This document shows, in pieces, positions 44,827-54,011 of a stretch of DNA of 64,000 nt (position 1 is the first letter of the stretch; every line of letters begins with the position of its first letter). The notes beneath the pieces were generated by a model. That model was given only the letters and a program-made list of their open reading frames with translations. It had not been told where the DNA came from and ran no database searches. Source of the DNA: Chloroflexi bacterium OLB13 (GTDB taxonomy: Bacteria > Chloroflexota > Anaerolineae > Aggregatilineales > Phototrophicaceae); assembly GCA_001567485.1 (NCBI GenBank), contig JZRA01000142.1:1-64000 (forward strand), read 5' to 3'. Position numbers and translations under genes: made by a program.

Positions 44827-46239
44827 ATGAAAATTCTCTTGGTTAACCCTCCCAGTGGCAGCCTCACCATCGGTCTGAAACATCTAGCGAAGATCGAACC
44901 GCTGGGTCTGGAGATCATCGGGGCATCCGTCCCCGGCCACGACATCGAACTCCTCGACATGGAACTCGATACCGATCTGCACGGCGCGCTCCAGCGCTTC
45001 CAACCCGATATCGTCGGGGCCAGCGCGCAGGTCGTTCAAACCTACACGGCCCACAACGTCTTGAAAACGGCAAAGGAGTTCAATCCGGACATCCTGACCA
45101 TTGTGGGCGGTCATCACGCCTCGCTCTGCCCTCACGAGTTTAACGCGCCATATATCGACGTCGTCGTAATCGGCGAGGGCGTTCCGGCCTTCCGTGAGCT
45201 GGTCGCACGTTGGGACGAAAAGCGGGAGATCGACTTCGACGACATCCGCGGGCTGGGCTTACATCGCGCGGGCGAGTTCCACCTGACCGAGCCGCGCCCG
45301 CTGCCCACCAACCTCAATCACATGCCCCAGCCCGACCGCACGCTGACGAAAAAGTACCGCGCGCGCTACTACTACCTGTTCGAGAACTCGGTCGCTTCGA
45401 TCCAGACTTCACTGGGATGCACATTCCCGTGTAACTTCTGTTCGTGCCAGCACTTCACCCGGCGGCACTTCATCGCGCGCTCGCCCGAATTGATCGTCGA
45501 AGACCTCAAGACGATCAAAGAGGATTTCGTCATGTTCTGCGACGATCACAGCTTCATCGACGTGAAACGCATGGAGCGCCTTTTCGAGCTGATTCAGGCG
45601 GCGGGGATCCGCAAGCGGTACTTCGCCTACACGCGCACGGACTGCGTCGTAAACAACCCGGAAATCTTCGCAAAGTGGGCCAGCATCGGTCTGGTCATGG
45701 TGATGACCGGGCTTGAGGCCATCGACGATACGCGCATCAAGCAGGTCAACAAGCGAAGCAACGTGCAAATCAACGAGGAGGCCATCGAAATCCTAGCTCG
45801 CAACGGCATTGTGCTGAGCGCCGGGTTCCTCGTGATGCCCGATTACACCGAGGAGGATTTCAAGCGGATTGACGCGTATGCGCGGCGGCATCCCAACATC
45901 GCGCTCACTGAACTCACGCCGCTCACGCCACTTCCCGGAACCGGCTTCTATCACGAGGTAAAGGATCAGATCACCACGCACAACCGCGAGGTCTACGATC
46001 TCGCCCACTTCGTGCTTCCGACCACCAACCTGCAACCGGCCAAGATGTACCGGCTGATTCAGAAATACTACTTCCGCATCATCCTGCGCGCGATCTGGCG
46101 TCTTAAGCTCTACCGGCCGCGGTACGTCTTCAAGCCACACATCCCCCGGCTGATCGTCGGGGCGCTCCGCGTAGCATCGCTGATGTATCGCACGCACAAA
46201 GATGCGCACGACCTTCCGCTGCCGCTTGTTAGGCAGTGA
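44827..46239 (+). CDS. B12-binding radical SAM protein, HpnR-like
   Basis: The 470-residue protein has an N-terminal cobalamin-binding Rossmann domain (MKILLVNPPSGS, KIEPLGLEIIGASV, VGGHHASLCPHE; residues 1-135) and a radical SAM barrel with the cluster motif CTFPCNFC (Cys at about 198, 202 and 205). KIEPLGLE plus FVMFCDDHSFIDVKRM resemble class B methylases such as hopanoid C-3 methylase HpnR. It would methylate an unactivated carbon using methylcobalamin and SAM. The His-rich DxxH motif of true B12-coordinating domains is not obvious, as in other class B members. No hopanoid cyclase is in view. Confidence 0.75.
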   Translation: MKILLVNPPSGSLTIGLKHLAKIEPLGLEIIGASVPGHDIELLDMELDTDLHGALQRFQPDIVGASAQVVQTYTAHNVLKTAKEFNPDILTIVGGHHASLCPHEFNAPYIDVVVIGEGVPAFRELVARWDEKREIDFDDIRGLGLHRAGEFHLTEPRPLPTNLNHMPQPDRTLTKKYRARYYYLFENSVASIQTSLGCTFPCNFCSCQHFTRRHFIARSPELIVEDLKTIKEDFVMFCDDHSFIDVKRMERLFELIQAAGIRKRYFAYTRTDCVVNNPEIFAKWASIGLVMVMTGLEAIDDTRIKQVNKRSNVQINEEAIEILARNGIVLSAGFLVMPDYTEEDFKRIDAYARRHPNIALTELTPLTPLPGTGFYHEVKDQITTHNREVYDLAHFVLPTTNLQPAKMYRLIQKYYFRIILRAIWRLKLYRPRYVFKPHIPRLIVGALRVASLMYRTHKDAHDLPLPLVRQ

Positions 46240-46406
46240 TCCATGCTTCACCGCGTTACGCCGCCAGCCAGTCGTTTCCAGTCACCAGTTTGGCGTGACA
46301 GATCAGCGCTTGTGTGGAAAAGCTGCATCTGGACGGACAGTTGGAAACTGACGACTTTCGACGGCTGGCTTTACAGGATTTCTCAATCAAAGAAGGATTC
46401 TCGACA

Positions 46407-47606
46407 GTGAGTCAGTTTCGTTACGCAGTGATCGGCGCGGGACGGCAGGGCACAGCCGCGGCCTATGACATGGCCGTTCACGGGGACGCTGAACGCGTGC
46501 TGGTATTCGATGCGAATCCGCAGCGCGCCGCCGAAGCCGCAGGCCGCGTATCACGGCTGACCGGCCACCCGGCTATCGTTTCGGCCGCGCTTGACGTGCG
46601 GGATCAAGCGGCGGTGATCGAGGCGCTTGAGCCGATCGACGTCGTGCTGTGCGCTGCGCCGTTCAGCCTGATCCTCGGCTGCACGCGGGCGGCCATCGCC
46701 TCACGAACCAATATGGTCGACCTCGGCGGTCACACGGGGACAGTGCTTGAGCAGTGGGCCATGCGTGACGAGGCGCGCGCTGCCGGCATCTCCATCGTCC
46801 CAGACTGCGGCATGGGCCCGGGCCTGAACAACACGCTCGGAGTCTATGCCATGGAGCAGCTCATGGCGCGTGGGATCCGCCCGCGCGGCGTCCAGCTCTG
46901 GGATGGTGGCCTTCCGCAAAACCCGCCGCTGCCGTGGGGCTATCAGTGCTCGTTTCACATTAACGGGCTGACAAACGAATACGACGGTCAGGCGCTGGTG
47001 CTGCGCGCCGGCGTGGTCACACGAGTCGACGCGTTGACCGAACTGGAGCCAATCACGTTCGACGGGCTGGGCGAATTCGAGGCGTTCGTGACATCGGGCG
47101 GCACATCGACCGTACCGTACACGTTCGAGGGGGTCTTGGATTTCTACGAGAACAAGACCATCCGGTATCCCGGACATTACCATCAGTTCAAGGCGTTCAA
47201 AGACCTTGGATTGTTCGAAGAACAGCCGCGAGACATCGCGCCGGGGTTGTCCGTGTCTCCGCGCCAGTTGTATCACGCACTGCTCGGCCCACAGCTGGAG
47301 ACAGACCGCGTTGTGGACATCTGCCTGATGCGGGCGCAGGGGACGGGCGCTGCCGACGGTCAGCCTACGTCAGTGATCGTCGAACTGATCGACCGCTATG
47401 ACGAAAAGACCGGCTTCACGGCGATGGAACGGCTGACGGGCTGGCATGCGGCGATCATGGCGCAGTTCATCACCCACGGCGAGGTCGAGGCTGGCGTTCA
47501 GCCCAACGAGACGGCGGTCTCGGCCGCGCGATTTGTGGACGAGATTCGCCGCCGTGGAATCGCGATCACTGAACGCTGGGAAGAACCGGTTTCCGCAAGC
47601 ACGTAA
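46407..47606 (+). CDS. Saccharopine dehydrogenase-family oxidoreductase
   Basis: GTG 46407, preceded by AAGGA, gives 399 residues. The NAD site is YAVIGAGRQGTAAAYDMAVHG with Asp after strand 2 (VLVFDAN). The mid part, NMVDLGGHTGTVLEQ and IVPDCGMGPGLNNTLGVYAMEQL, matches lysine 6-dehydrogenase/saccharopine dehydrogenase C-like proteins. It should oxidise or reduce an amino acid or imine adduct; the substrate is unclear. It follows the radical-SAM gene by 167 bases on the same strand, and an MBL-fold gene comes 53 bases later. Confidence 0.78.
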   Translation: MSQFRYAVIGAGRQGTAAAYDMAVHGDAERVLVFDANPQRAAEAAGRVSRLTGHPAIVSAALDVRDQAAVIEALEPIDVVLCAAPFSLILGCTRAAIASRTNMVDLGGHTGTVLEQWAMRDEARAAGISIVPDCGMGPGLNNTLGVYAMEQLMARGIRPRGVQLWDGGLPQNPPLPWGYQCSFHINGLTNEYDGQALVLRAGVVTRVDALTELEPITFDGLGEFEAFVTSGGTSTVPYTFEGVLDFYENKTIRYPGHYHQFKAFKDLGLFEEQPRDIAPGLSVSPRQLYHALLGPQLETDRVVDICLMRAQGTGAADGQPTSVIVELIDRYDEKTGFTAMERLTGWHAAIMAQFITHGEVEAGVQPNETAVSAARFVDEIRRRGIAITERWEEPVSAST

Positions 47607-47659
47607 CGGCCGCTATCAGCGGCGTCAGAAGACAGCGGCATGAGAAAAGGATCATCACC

Positions 47660-48481
47660 ATGCAGATACAGTACTTCGGTTGGTCAGCGATTACTCTCCA
47701 GCACAACGGCGTACTCGTCGGCTTCGACCTGTACGGCGACGACGTGCATTGGTCGTCTCTGGACGGCGACATGCCCAAGCTGTTCTGCCTCACGCACGGC
47801 CATCCAGAACACGCAGGCTCACTGCAAGCGTTTCTCGAGTCCCCTGAGGCGCGCCCGCACCTACCGCATGTACACTTGCTCTCCTCGGCCGAAGTCATCC
47901 GCCACATCAACCGGAACGGGATTCTGTCGCCGGAGAACTTGCATCCACTGGACGAGGGCGACAGTGTGACAATCGCCGGCGTCAAGGTATCGACGTTCCG
48001 GTGGGTTCACATGCCGCTTCTGCCGCCCGGCCTGCGTGAGAAGATGGAGTACATCTTCCAACTCCTCACCCATCCAATCGACCTGTTTCGTATCGGCACG
48101 CTTGGCCTGAGCCTGCCGATGAACGCGCCTCAGCTCGGATTTCATCTCACCTATCCCGACGGCACGACCGTGCTCAATTACTCGGAGGGTGTGCACCGGC
48201 TCACCCGCGCAGAAGAGGTCGCACAGGTCGCCAAATCACTCCCCGCGGACGTGCTGCTGTTCGCGGTCGAGCCGGACGACGCCGAGGCTATTCCGCGCTG
48301 GGTCGAGATGCTCAACCCCAAGGACGTTTATATCTACGAAGCGCATCGTCCGTGGCGCGACCTGTTCCATCTGCCGTTCATTGATCTCGAGGACTACGCA
48401 CAGCAGTTGTCGAAGCGATTCCCCGCCAAGACATTCAGCCCATTGGTGCGAGTCGGCATGTTAGCCGAAGCACCCGTTTAA
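47660..48481 (+). CDS. Metallo-beta-lactamase-fold hydrolase
   Basis: The 273-residue protein starts MQIQYFGWSAITLQHNGVLVGFD, the first MBL strands of the L-ascorbate-6-phosphate lactonase/UlaG-like group. The metal motif is LTHGHPEHAGSL (HxHxxxH pattern), with a His-containing FRWVHMP strand later. A hydrophobic stretch (MEYIFQLLTHPIDLFRIGTLGLSLPM) suggests a lipid or membrane substrate. A usual Asp after HxH is replaced here (HGHPEH for HxHxDH), so metal content may be altered. AAAGGA precedes the ATG. Confidence 0.72.
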   Translation: MQIQYFGWSAITLQHNGVLVGFDLYGDDVHWSSLDGDMPKLFCLTHGHPEHAGSLQAFLESPEARPHLPHVHLLSSAEVIRHINRNGILSPENLHPLDEGDSVTIAGVKVSTFRWVHMPLLPPGLREKMEYIFQLLTHPIDLFRIGTLGLSLPMNAPQLGFHLTYPDGTTVLNYSEGVHRLTRAEEVAQVAKSLPADVLLFAVEPDDAEAIPRWVEMLNPKDVYIYEAHRPWRDLFHLPFIDLEDYAQQLSKRFPAKTFSPLVRVGMLAEAPV

Positions 48482-48571
48482 CCCGGAATTGGCTGCGCCG
48501 CGGCCTGTTAGCAGAGGCGATTATCTGCCGGACAGCGCGCAGCCGTTTGACGACATCGGGAGGGAAGCGCG

Positions 48572-50839
48572 ATGGACGTCGTAGACATGGCACGGCAGTG
48601 TCGCTTATCCGGCGACTGGGAGGTCTATCCTGTGCCTCTCGCCGAGGGGACGCTTGGGCCGGAGCCGCCGTCGGGCAGCACGATATCCGTCCCCGATGCG
48701 TCCCACCTCCAACCGGTTCTTTATCCCAAAAACCCGTACTGGGGCGATCACATCCGCGCGATAAACCAAAGCGCGTGGATGTATCGCCGCAGGTTTAGCG
48801 TGCCGTCGGAGCCGTATCGCAGGGTACGGCTGCGCTTCGGTGGAGTCGATTACTTCGCGCTCGTTTGGCTCAATGGGCAGTGCATCGGAAATCACGAAGG
48901 ACACTTTACACCGTTTGACTTTGACGTGACCCACGCGCTGCGTCACGACGACGAAAATCTGCTGCAAGTATGCGTAAGCGCGCCGTGGGATCCGCCTAAT
49001 CCCGGCGGAACCTATCCGTCCGATCACGTCCTGCGCGGCCTCGTCAAAGGGATGTACGAGCACGGCGAAGGGCTTATCCCGCCGACAGTGAACCCGATCG
49101 GGGTCTGGCGGCCGGTCTACCTGCTCCTCGATCAGGGTATCAGCGTCGAGCGCCTTCGCATTCGGACGAAAACGGACGGCACGGTCTCTGTTCGCGTGAC
49201 CCTGACGAACGCGACAAACGGGCTGTGGTTAGGCGGGTTGGCGCTCGATGTTCAAGCGGAGAATCATCAGGGCGCAGGAACCGCAATGCACGTGCCGGTG
49301 CGGCTCCCGGTTGGCACACGCCAAGCCGAGGTCACGCTCCAGATCCCCGATCCGCAGCTGTGGTGGCCGTGGGATCACGGCGAACCCAACCTGTACCGCA
49401 TTACCTGCCGGCTGATCGATTCATGGGAACGGGTCATCGCCGATCATACAGAGACGTTTGGACTCCGGACGGTGCGGCTCGACCGGACACGCGAACGTTT
49501 TACCTACGAGATCAACGGCCGGCCCGTGTTCATTCGCGGGACGTCCTACATGCCGGATTTGTATCTTTCGCGCTGCACACGCGGCGCTCTCGAACGCGAT
49601 CTACAGCTCGCGCAGGACGCCAACCTCAACCTCGTCCGCGTTCACGTACACCGGTCACCCGATGACCTGTACGACATCTGCAATCGGACAGGCATGTTGA
49701 TCTGGCAGGACTTCGAGCTGAACTGGATCCATCAGAGTACGCCGGAGTTTGAAACACGCGCGAAGAGCTTGCAGCGCGAGATGATCGCGTCGCTCTACAA
49801 CCATCCCGCCATCATCACGTGGAGCTGTCACAACGAGCCGACGATGGTCTTCACGCGGCGCGAGAATCTGGAGCAGCATCCCGACCCGGCCCTCTACGCC
49901 GACGCCAAGCAGCAGGATCCAACGCGGCCCGTCTTCATCTGCTCCGGGCAGATGGAGCATGACTGGCTGAGGGCAGGCGACATCCACACGTATTACGGCG
50001 CGATCTGGACAGATACGTTCACGGATGTCTACCGGCACAAAGCGCGCCTCAATACCGAGTTCGGGTTCGAGGCCCCTGCTCACGCCGACACACTGCGTAC
50101 CTATCCGGAGTGCTGGGAACGGCTGAAGCATCTAGCGCCAAAGATTGACGACCTGTGGACGTATCAGGCGGAACTCATCCGGTTTCATGTGGAGCATTAC
50201 CGCCGGCTTCGAGCGCAGGGCTGCGCGGGATACATCCACTTCTGGCTCGCCGATCTGGTTCCACAAGTGGGCTGCGGCGTGCTCGACAGCAGTCGCCGGC
50301 CCAAGGGAGGCTACGCGGCGCTCCGTGACGCATCACAGCCGCTGCACATCGCGCTTGAGCATAATGGCCGCCGGCCGTTTGCGATCTGGGTCTTCAACGA
50401 CACGAACACGCATCACGACGCCGTGCGCGTTCGCTGGCGCGTGTGCGATGCACAGGACGCTGTGATCTACGAGTCGAGCGCTCCAGCAAGCATTCCGGCC
50501 AACACGTCGATGCGCGTGCTGACGGTAAAGTGGAACCCGAGGCTGTGCAGCTCGGTTGAGCTGGCGCTGGAGGACTTCAGCGGGGCCGTCTTGGCGCGCA
50601 CGAGCTACGTTGAGCCGTTCAAGCCGATGAAGCGGCCCGCCGGCTACCCGTGGAAGTTCGATCCGTACTTGGGCTGCAAGGTGTTCGACCGTCCCGACGC
50701 GCCAAGCCTCGCCGACCAGAGCACGCACTGGATCGTTCGTGCCGTCCCGGTGGCAATACGCGAGCAGGTGGCGGAATGGGTGCTGCGCCAACGTATTCCG
50801 CCGTGGGCCGTGCGAGCGATCGCGCAGTTCATCGGATGA
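48572..50839 (+). CDS. Glycoside hydrolase family 2, beta-mannosidase-like
   Basis: The 755-residue enzyme has the GH2 layout: a jelly-roll sugar-binding domain (residues 10-190), an Ig-like domain, then the TIM barrel from about residue 310 (YEINGRPVFIRGTSYMPDLY). The acid/base Glu is in ITWSCHNEPTM (near residue 421) and the nucleophile Glu in RLNTEFGFEAPAH (near 495). No signal peptide is seen, so it acts in the cytosol on imported oligosaccharides. GGGAGGG precedes the ATG. A bidirectional terminator separates it from the convergent solute-binding protein gene of the importer. Confidence 0.85.
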   Translation: MDVVDMARQCRLSGDWEVYPVPLAEGTLGPEPPSGSTISVPDASHLQPVLYPKNPYWGDHIRAINQSAWMYRRRFSVPSEPYRRVRLRFGGVDYFALVWLNGQCIGNHEGHFTPFDFDVTHALRHDDENLLQVCVSAPWDPPNPGGTYPSDHVLRGLVKGMYEHGEGLIPPTVNPIGVWRPVYLLLDQGISVERLRIRTKTDGTVSVRVTLTNATNGLWLGGLALDVQAENHQGAGTAMHVPVRLPVGTRQAEVTLQIPDPQLWWPWDHGEPNLYRITCRLIDSWERVIADHTETFGLRTVRLDRTRERFTYEINGRPVFIRGTSYMPDLYLSRCTRGALERDLQLAQDANLNLVRVHVHRSPDDLYDICNRTGMLIWQDFELNWIHQSTPEFETRAKSLQREMIASLYNHPAIITWSCHNEPTMVFTRRENLEQHPDPALYADAKQQDPTRPVFICSGQMEHDWLRAGDIHTYYGAIWTDTFTDVYRHKARLNTEFGFEAPAHADTLRTYPECWERLKHLAPKIDDLWTYQAELIRFHVEHYRRLRAQGCAGYIHFWLADLVPQVGCGVLDSSRRPKGGYAALRDASQPLHIALEHNGRRPFAIWVFNDTNTHHDAVRVRWRVCDAQDAVIYESSAPASIPANTSMRVLTVKWNPRLCSSVELALEDFSGAVLARTSYVEPFKPMKRPAGYPWKFDPYLGCKVFDRPDAPSLADQSTHWIVRAVPVAIREQVAEWVLRQRIPPWAVRAIAQFIG

Positions 50840-50897
50840 GCGCGGGTTAGCGGACACGAAGCGCACGGCGTCTCCCGCGCAGCCGTGATCGAAGCAA

Positions 50898-50926
50898 AAG
50901 GCCGGACACGCGCTGTGTCCGGCCTT
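50898..50926. terminator. Bidirectional intrinsic terminator
   Basis: AAGGCCGGACAC and GTGTCCGGCCTT form a perfect 12-bp stem with a 5-base loop, midway between the convergent GH2 and solute-binding protein genes. The minus strand side has TTTTGCTT after it and the plus side a weaker TTGATT, so it ends the binding-protein transcript best. Confidence 0.85.
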
Positions 50927-50957
50927 GATTCCCTGATCGGGTCGATGGGCGCAGGTT

Positions 50958-52730
50958 CTACTGCGCAGGCTGCAGCCGATGAATCACGCGGGCGAAGCCG
51001 TCCCACGGGGGGAAGCCGTGCGAGTACGGATCGGCGGCGCTGGGCCAGCCCGTCCAGTACGTCGTGTTGAACGGGATCACCTGAAGTTCCTCAGCCAGCG
51101 TGATGTCCGGCAGGTCGCGCAGATAGATCGCCAGCGCCTGACTCACCAGATCCATGTACGCGGGATCGTTCGGCGACGGCACCATCGTTTCCATGGTGTC
51201 GAGGAGGGCGTCCAATTCCGGGTTGGCGTAGCGCGTGTAGGCGCGTAGGTTGTTGGTCGGCTCGCCTTCGGCGGCGCTGTACTTGCTGTGATAATGCTCA
51301 AGCGTCAGCCACGGATCGTAGGTGCTTCCGCAGTGAACCCACAGGTGCAGGTCGAAGTTGCCAGCGCGGGCCGCATCGGTGAACGCCGCGCCCTGCAGAA
51401 CGTCGGACGTGACGTCGAACCCGGCTTCACGCAGCTGCTGCACGAGGACGGGGCCGGCCGGGTCGGTCGACGCCGCGGTCATCGAGAACTGGAGCACCGC
51501 GCCGGAGCTGTCCGCCCACAGACCGTCGGCGTTCTTGGTGTAACCGGCGTCCTGCATCAGTTGATCGGTCATGCTCGTATCGAACGTGCCCACGCCCGAT
51601 GCGTCGATCACATCTTGCAGCGGCGTGACATACGCCTGCACGCCGGCGAACGACGACAGCGGCGCGACGACCGGCGTGGTCGAGCTTTCGTAGGCCAGCG
51701 CGACGATCTCGTTGCGGTCAATCGCGTGGTCAATCGCTTGGCGAATCGTTACGTTGTCAAATGGCGGGCGGATGTTGTTGAACGTCAGGCGGTATACGCA
51801 GCCGTCTGGAGCGCCCCACACCGGGCCGCTGTCGTTCCACGTAATCAGGTTCGGGTTCTGAACGCGCGCGCCTTCCCACAGACCAATCGACAGCGACCGG
51901 CCCATGTCGAGCGTGTTGCTGATATAGAGCTGGGGCATGGCCTCGGCCGCCGCCGCCACGTAGATGATGCGTTCCGGCGCGGGCAGGGCCTCGGCAAGGC
52001 CGGCATCCAGCGCCCACCAGCTGTCACGCCGGTCGAAGATCACCGCGTCCTCTCCGCTGCGAACCAGCGTGTACGGCCCGGTGCCAACCGGCCAGCCCTT
52101 CGCAAGGTCGAAGAAGGCGAACGTCTTGGCGTCTTGGCCGTCCCAGATGTGCTTTGGAAGCACGACGAAACGCGCGGCTTGACCGGTCGCAAAGGTATCG
52201 ACCACCCAGCGCGGCCCCGCCTTGGTCAGGGTGATGACAATCGTCGTGTCATCGGACGCCACGGCCGAGGCGACCCACGTGTTCATCGCCGACGACAGCT
52301 GAAGATCCGGCGCGTTGGCTTTTAACGTCTCAATCGTAAAGACGACATCCTCGGCGGTGAGCGCTTCGCCATCGCTCCACGTAATGCCCTCGTGCAGCGT
52401 GATCGTCACTTCCGTGAAGTCGTCGTTGTAGGTATAGCCTGTCGCGAGCCACGGGATCACGTCGCCCGTGAAGTAATCGTAGTAGAACAGGCTCTCGTTC
52501 ATCGTATAGTGCTGGTTGTTGCGCGCATGAAGCAGCGCACCGAGGTAGGGATTGAAGTTATCTGCTGACGGAATCTGGTTGTAGTAGTCCCACCCTTGCG
52601 TGACAAGAGTCCGCTCCCGCGGCACTTCAGGAAGGTCATCCTGAGCGGAAGCGCCAAGGAATGCCGGGCCAACCGCGAGCAGCGCAATCAGCACGACAAC
52701 CCGAACACCTCTCTGAAATGAAACCAACAT
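50958..52730 (-). CDS. ABC transporter solute-binding protein, family 5
   Basis: ATG 52730, with GGAGG at good spacing, gives 590 residues. The signal peptide (VVVLIALLAVGPAFLGASAQ) has no lipobox. WLATGYTYNDDFTEVTITLHEGITWSDGEALTAEDVVFTIE is the family 5 (DppA/OppA) signature, and IRQAIDHAIDRNEIVALAY follows. Family 5 proteins bind peptides or, in several thermophiles, oligosaccharides. The gene is divergent from matching permease and ATPase genes and close to GH2 and sulfatase genes, so a saccharide ligand is favoured here by context. Confidence 0.88.
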   Translation of the reverse strand: MLVSFQRGVRVVVLIALLAVGPAFLGASAQDDLPEVPRERTLVTQGWDYYNQIPSADNFNPYLGALLHARNNQHYTMNESLFYYDYFTGDVIPWLATGYTYNDDFTEVTITLHEGITWSDGEALTAEDVVFTIETLKANAPDLQLSSAMNTWVASAVASDDTTIVITLTKAGPRWVVDTFATGQAARFVVLPKHIWDGQDAKTFAFFDLAKGWPVGTGPYTLVRSGEDAVIFDRRDSWWALDAGLAEALPAPERIIYVAAAAEAMPQLYISNTLDMGRSLSIGLWEGARVQNPNLITWNDSGPVWGAPDGCVYRLTFNNIRPPFDNVTIRQAIDHAIDRNEIVALAYESSTTPVVAPLSSFAGVQAYVTPLQDVIDASGVGTFDTSMTDQLMQDAGYTKNADGLWADSSGAVLQFSMTAASTDPAGPVLVQQLREAGFDVTSDVLQGAAFTDAARAGNFDLHLWVHCGSTYDPWLTLEHYHSKYSAAEGEPTNNLRAYTRYANPELDALLDTMETMVPSPNDPAYMDLVSQALAIYLRDLPDITLAEELQVIPFNTTYWTGWPSAADPYSHGFPPWDGFARVIHRLQPAQ

Positions 52731-52844
52731 CGATTCCCTCCTTGCATCTTCTAGCATGAAAGTTGGCCCGCGCATCTGTTGTGCGTAACGCCACCGCAAG
52801 TGTGACAGATGCGGCGAAGTTTTGTCAAATTTTCCCCAATTCAA

Positions 52845-52867
52845 CAAGAATTCAACAGAAATTCTTG
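52845..52867. promoter_or_regulatory. Candidate operator in the divergent promoter region
   Basis: CAAGAATT and AATTCTTG form a perfect 8-bp inverted repeat with a 7-base spacer, in an AT-rich island upstream of both the binding-protein gene and the permease operon. It lies about 20 bases upstream of the operon's -35, a fit for the DeoR-type regulator encoded downstream. TTGTCAAAT also occurs twice nearby. Confidence 0.45.
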
Positions 52868-52885
52868 CGTTTCTACACTGATTTC

Positions 52886-52913
52886 TTGTCAAATAGGAAT
52901 CACGATCTATAAT
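52886..52913 (+). promoter_or_regulatory. Promoter of the permease/isomerase/sulfatase operon
   Basis: TTGTCA (52886-52891) and a perfect TATAAT (52908-52913) are 16 bases apart, giving a start near 52920 and a leader of about 70 bases to ATG 52993. Confidence 0.7.
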
Positions 52914-52992
52914 CTGCCCAACTCCGGGCCGCGCGATGATCGCGGCCGGGTGGAGTGAACTAGTCTCCTTTTATTGCCTTGAGGTTTGTCAC

Positions 52993-54000
52993 ATGAGTGT
53001 GCGGTATATCGTTCAGCGGACGGCTATCTTCGTCCTTGTGATCGTCCTCGCGGTCACGGTGAACTTCGCCATCCCACGCCTCATTCCGGGGGATCCCGTC
53101 GAACAACAGCTTGCCCAGCTCTCCGCCACCTCCAGCGGAAGCATGTCTATCGACATCACCGCCATGGCGCAGGCGTACCGCGAGAAGTTCGGCCTCGACC
53201 GGCCCGTCATCGAGCAGTACTTCAACTATTGGCGGGACATCCTGCGTTTCGAGTTCGGCTACTCACTGTCGAACTACCCCGAAACCGTCAGCAACTCGAT
53301 CTCCGCCGCCCTGCCGTGGACGCTGGGGCTTGTCGGCGTCTCGACCTTCATCAGCTTCGTGATCGGGTCACTGCTCGGCGGACTGCTCGCATGGCCGCGT
53401 ATCCCCCGCGTGCTGCGCGGCTTCATCCCGATCCTCATGGTAATCTCCGCTGTCCCCTACTTCTTGTTAGGGATCATCCTGATCTACACGTTGGCGATCG
53501 TCGGGCGCGCTTTTCCGGCGGGCGGCGCATATACCTTCGGAAGCACGCTGCGGTTCGACTTGCAGACCATCGGCGATATCCTGCGCCACGCCGCGCTGCC
53601 CGCGACCTCCATCATCATTGCTGGCATCGGCAGTTGGGCGCTCAGCATGCGCGGCATGATGATCAGCGTGCTGGGCGAGGATTACATCAAACTCGCACAG
53701 GCTAAAGGGCTGCGCGAGCGCCGCATTTTCCTGTGGTACGGGATGCGCAACAGCATGCTGCCGCAGTTGACGACGCTGGCGCTGGCCCTCGGCTACGTCG
53801 TCTCCGGCGCGATCCTCGTCGAGGTCATCTTCTCGTATCCCGGACTGGGCTACAAGCTGTATCAAGCCATCCAGACCAAAGATTACTTCGTGGTTCAAGG
53901 CATCGTGTTGATGCTGATTATCGCCATCGGATTTGCGCTGTACGTCATGGATTTGATTTATCCCCTGATCGACCCGCGCATTCAGTACGAACGGGCGTAG
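52993..54000 (+). CDS. ABC transporter permease, DppB-like
   Basis: ATG 52993 (GAGG upstream) gives 335 residues with six TM helices. YIVQRTAIFVLVIVLAVTVNFAIPRLIPGDPVEQQ is the DppB N-terminus; the EAA coupling loop is DYIKLAQAKGLRERRIFLWYGMRN; it ends in VVSGAILVEVIFSYPGLGYKLYQAI. It pairs with the DppC-like protein that follows. An ATG at 52936 in frame is possible but lacks a ribosome site. First gene of a run of eight on the plus strand. Confidence 0.88.
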   Translation: MSVRYIVQRTAIFVLVIVLAVTVNFAIPRLIPGDPVEQQLAQLSATSSGSMSIDITAMAQAYREKFGLDRPVIEQYFNYWRDILRFEFGYSLSNYPETVSNSISAALPWTLGLVGVSTFISFVIGSLLGGLLAWPRIPRVLRGFIPILMVISAVPYFLLGIILIYTLAIVGRAFPAGGAYTFGSTLRFDLQTIGDILRHAALPATSIIIAGIGSWALSMRGMMISVLGEDYIKLAQAKGLRERRIFLWYGMRNSMLPQLTTLALALGYVVSGAILVEVIFSYPGLGYKLYQAIQTKDYFVVQGIVLMLIIAIGFALYVMDLIYPLIDPRIQYERA

Positions 54001-54011
54001 GAGGTGCTGCA

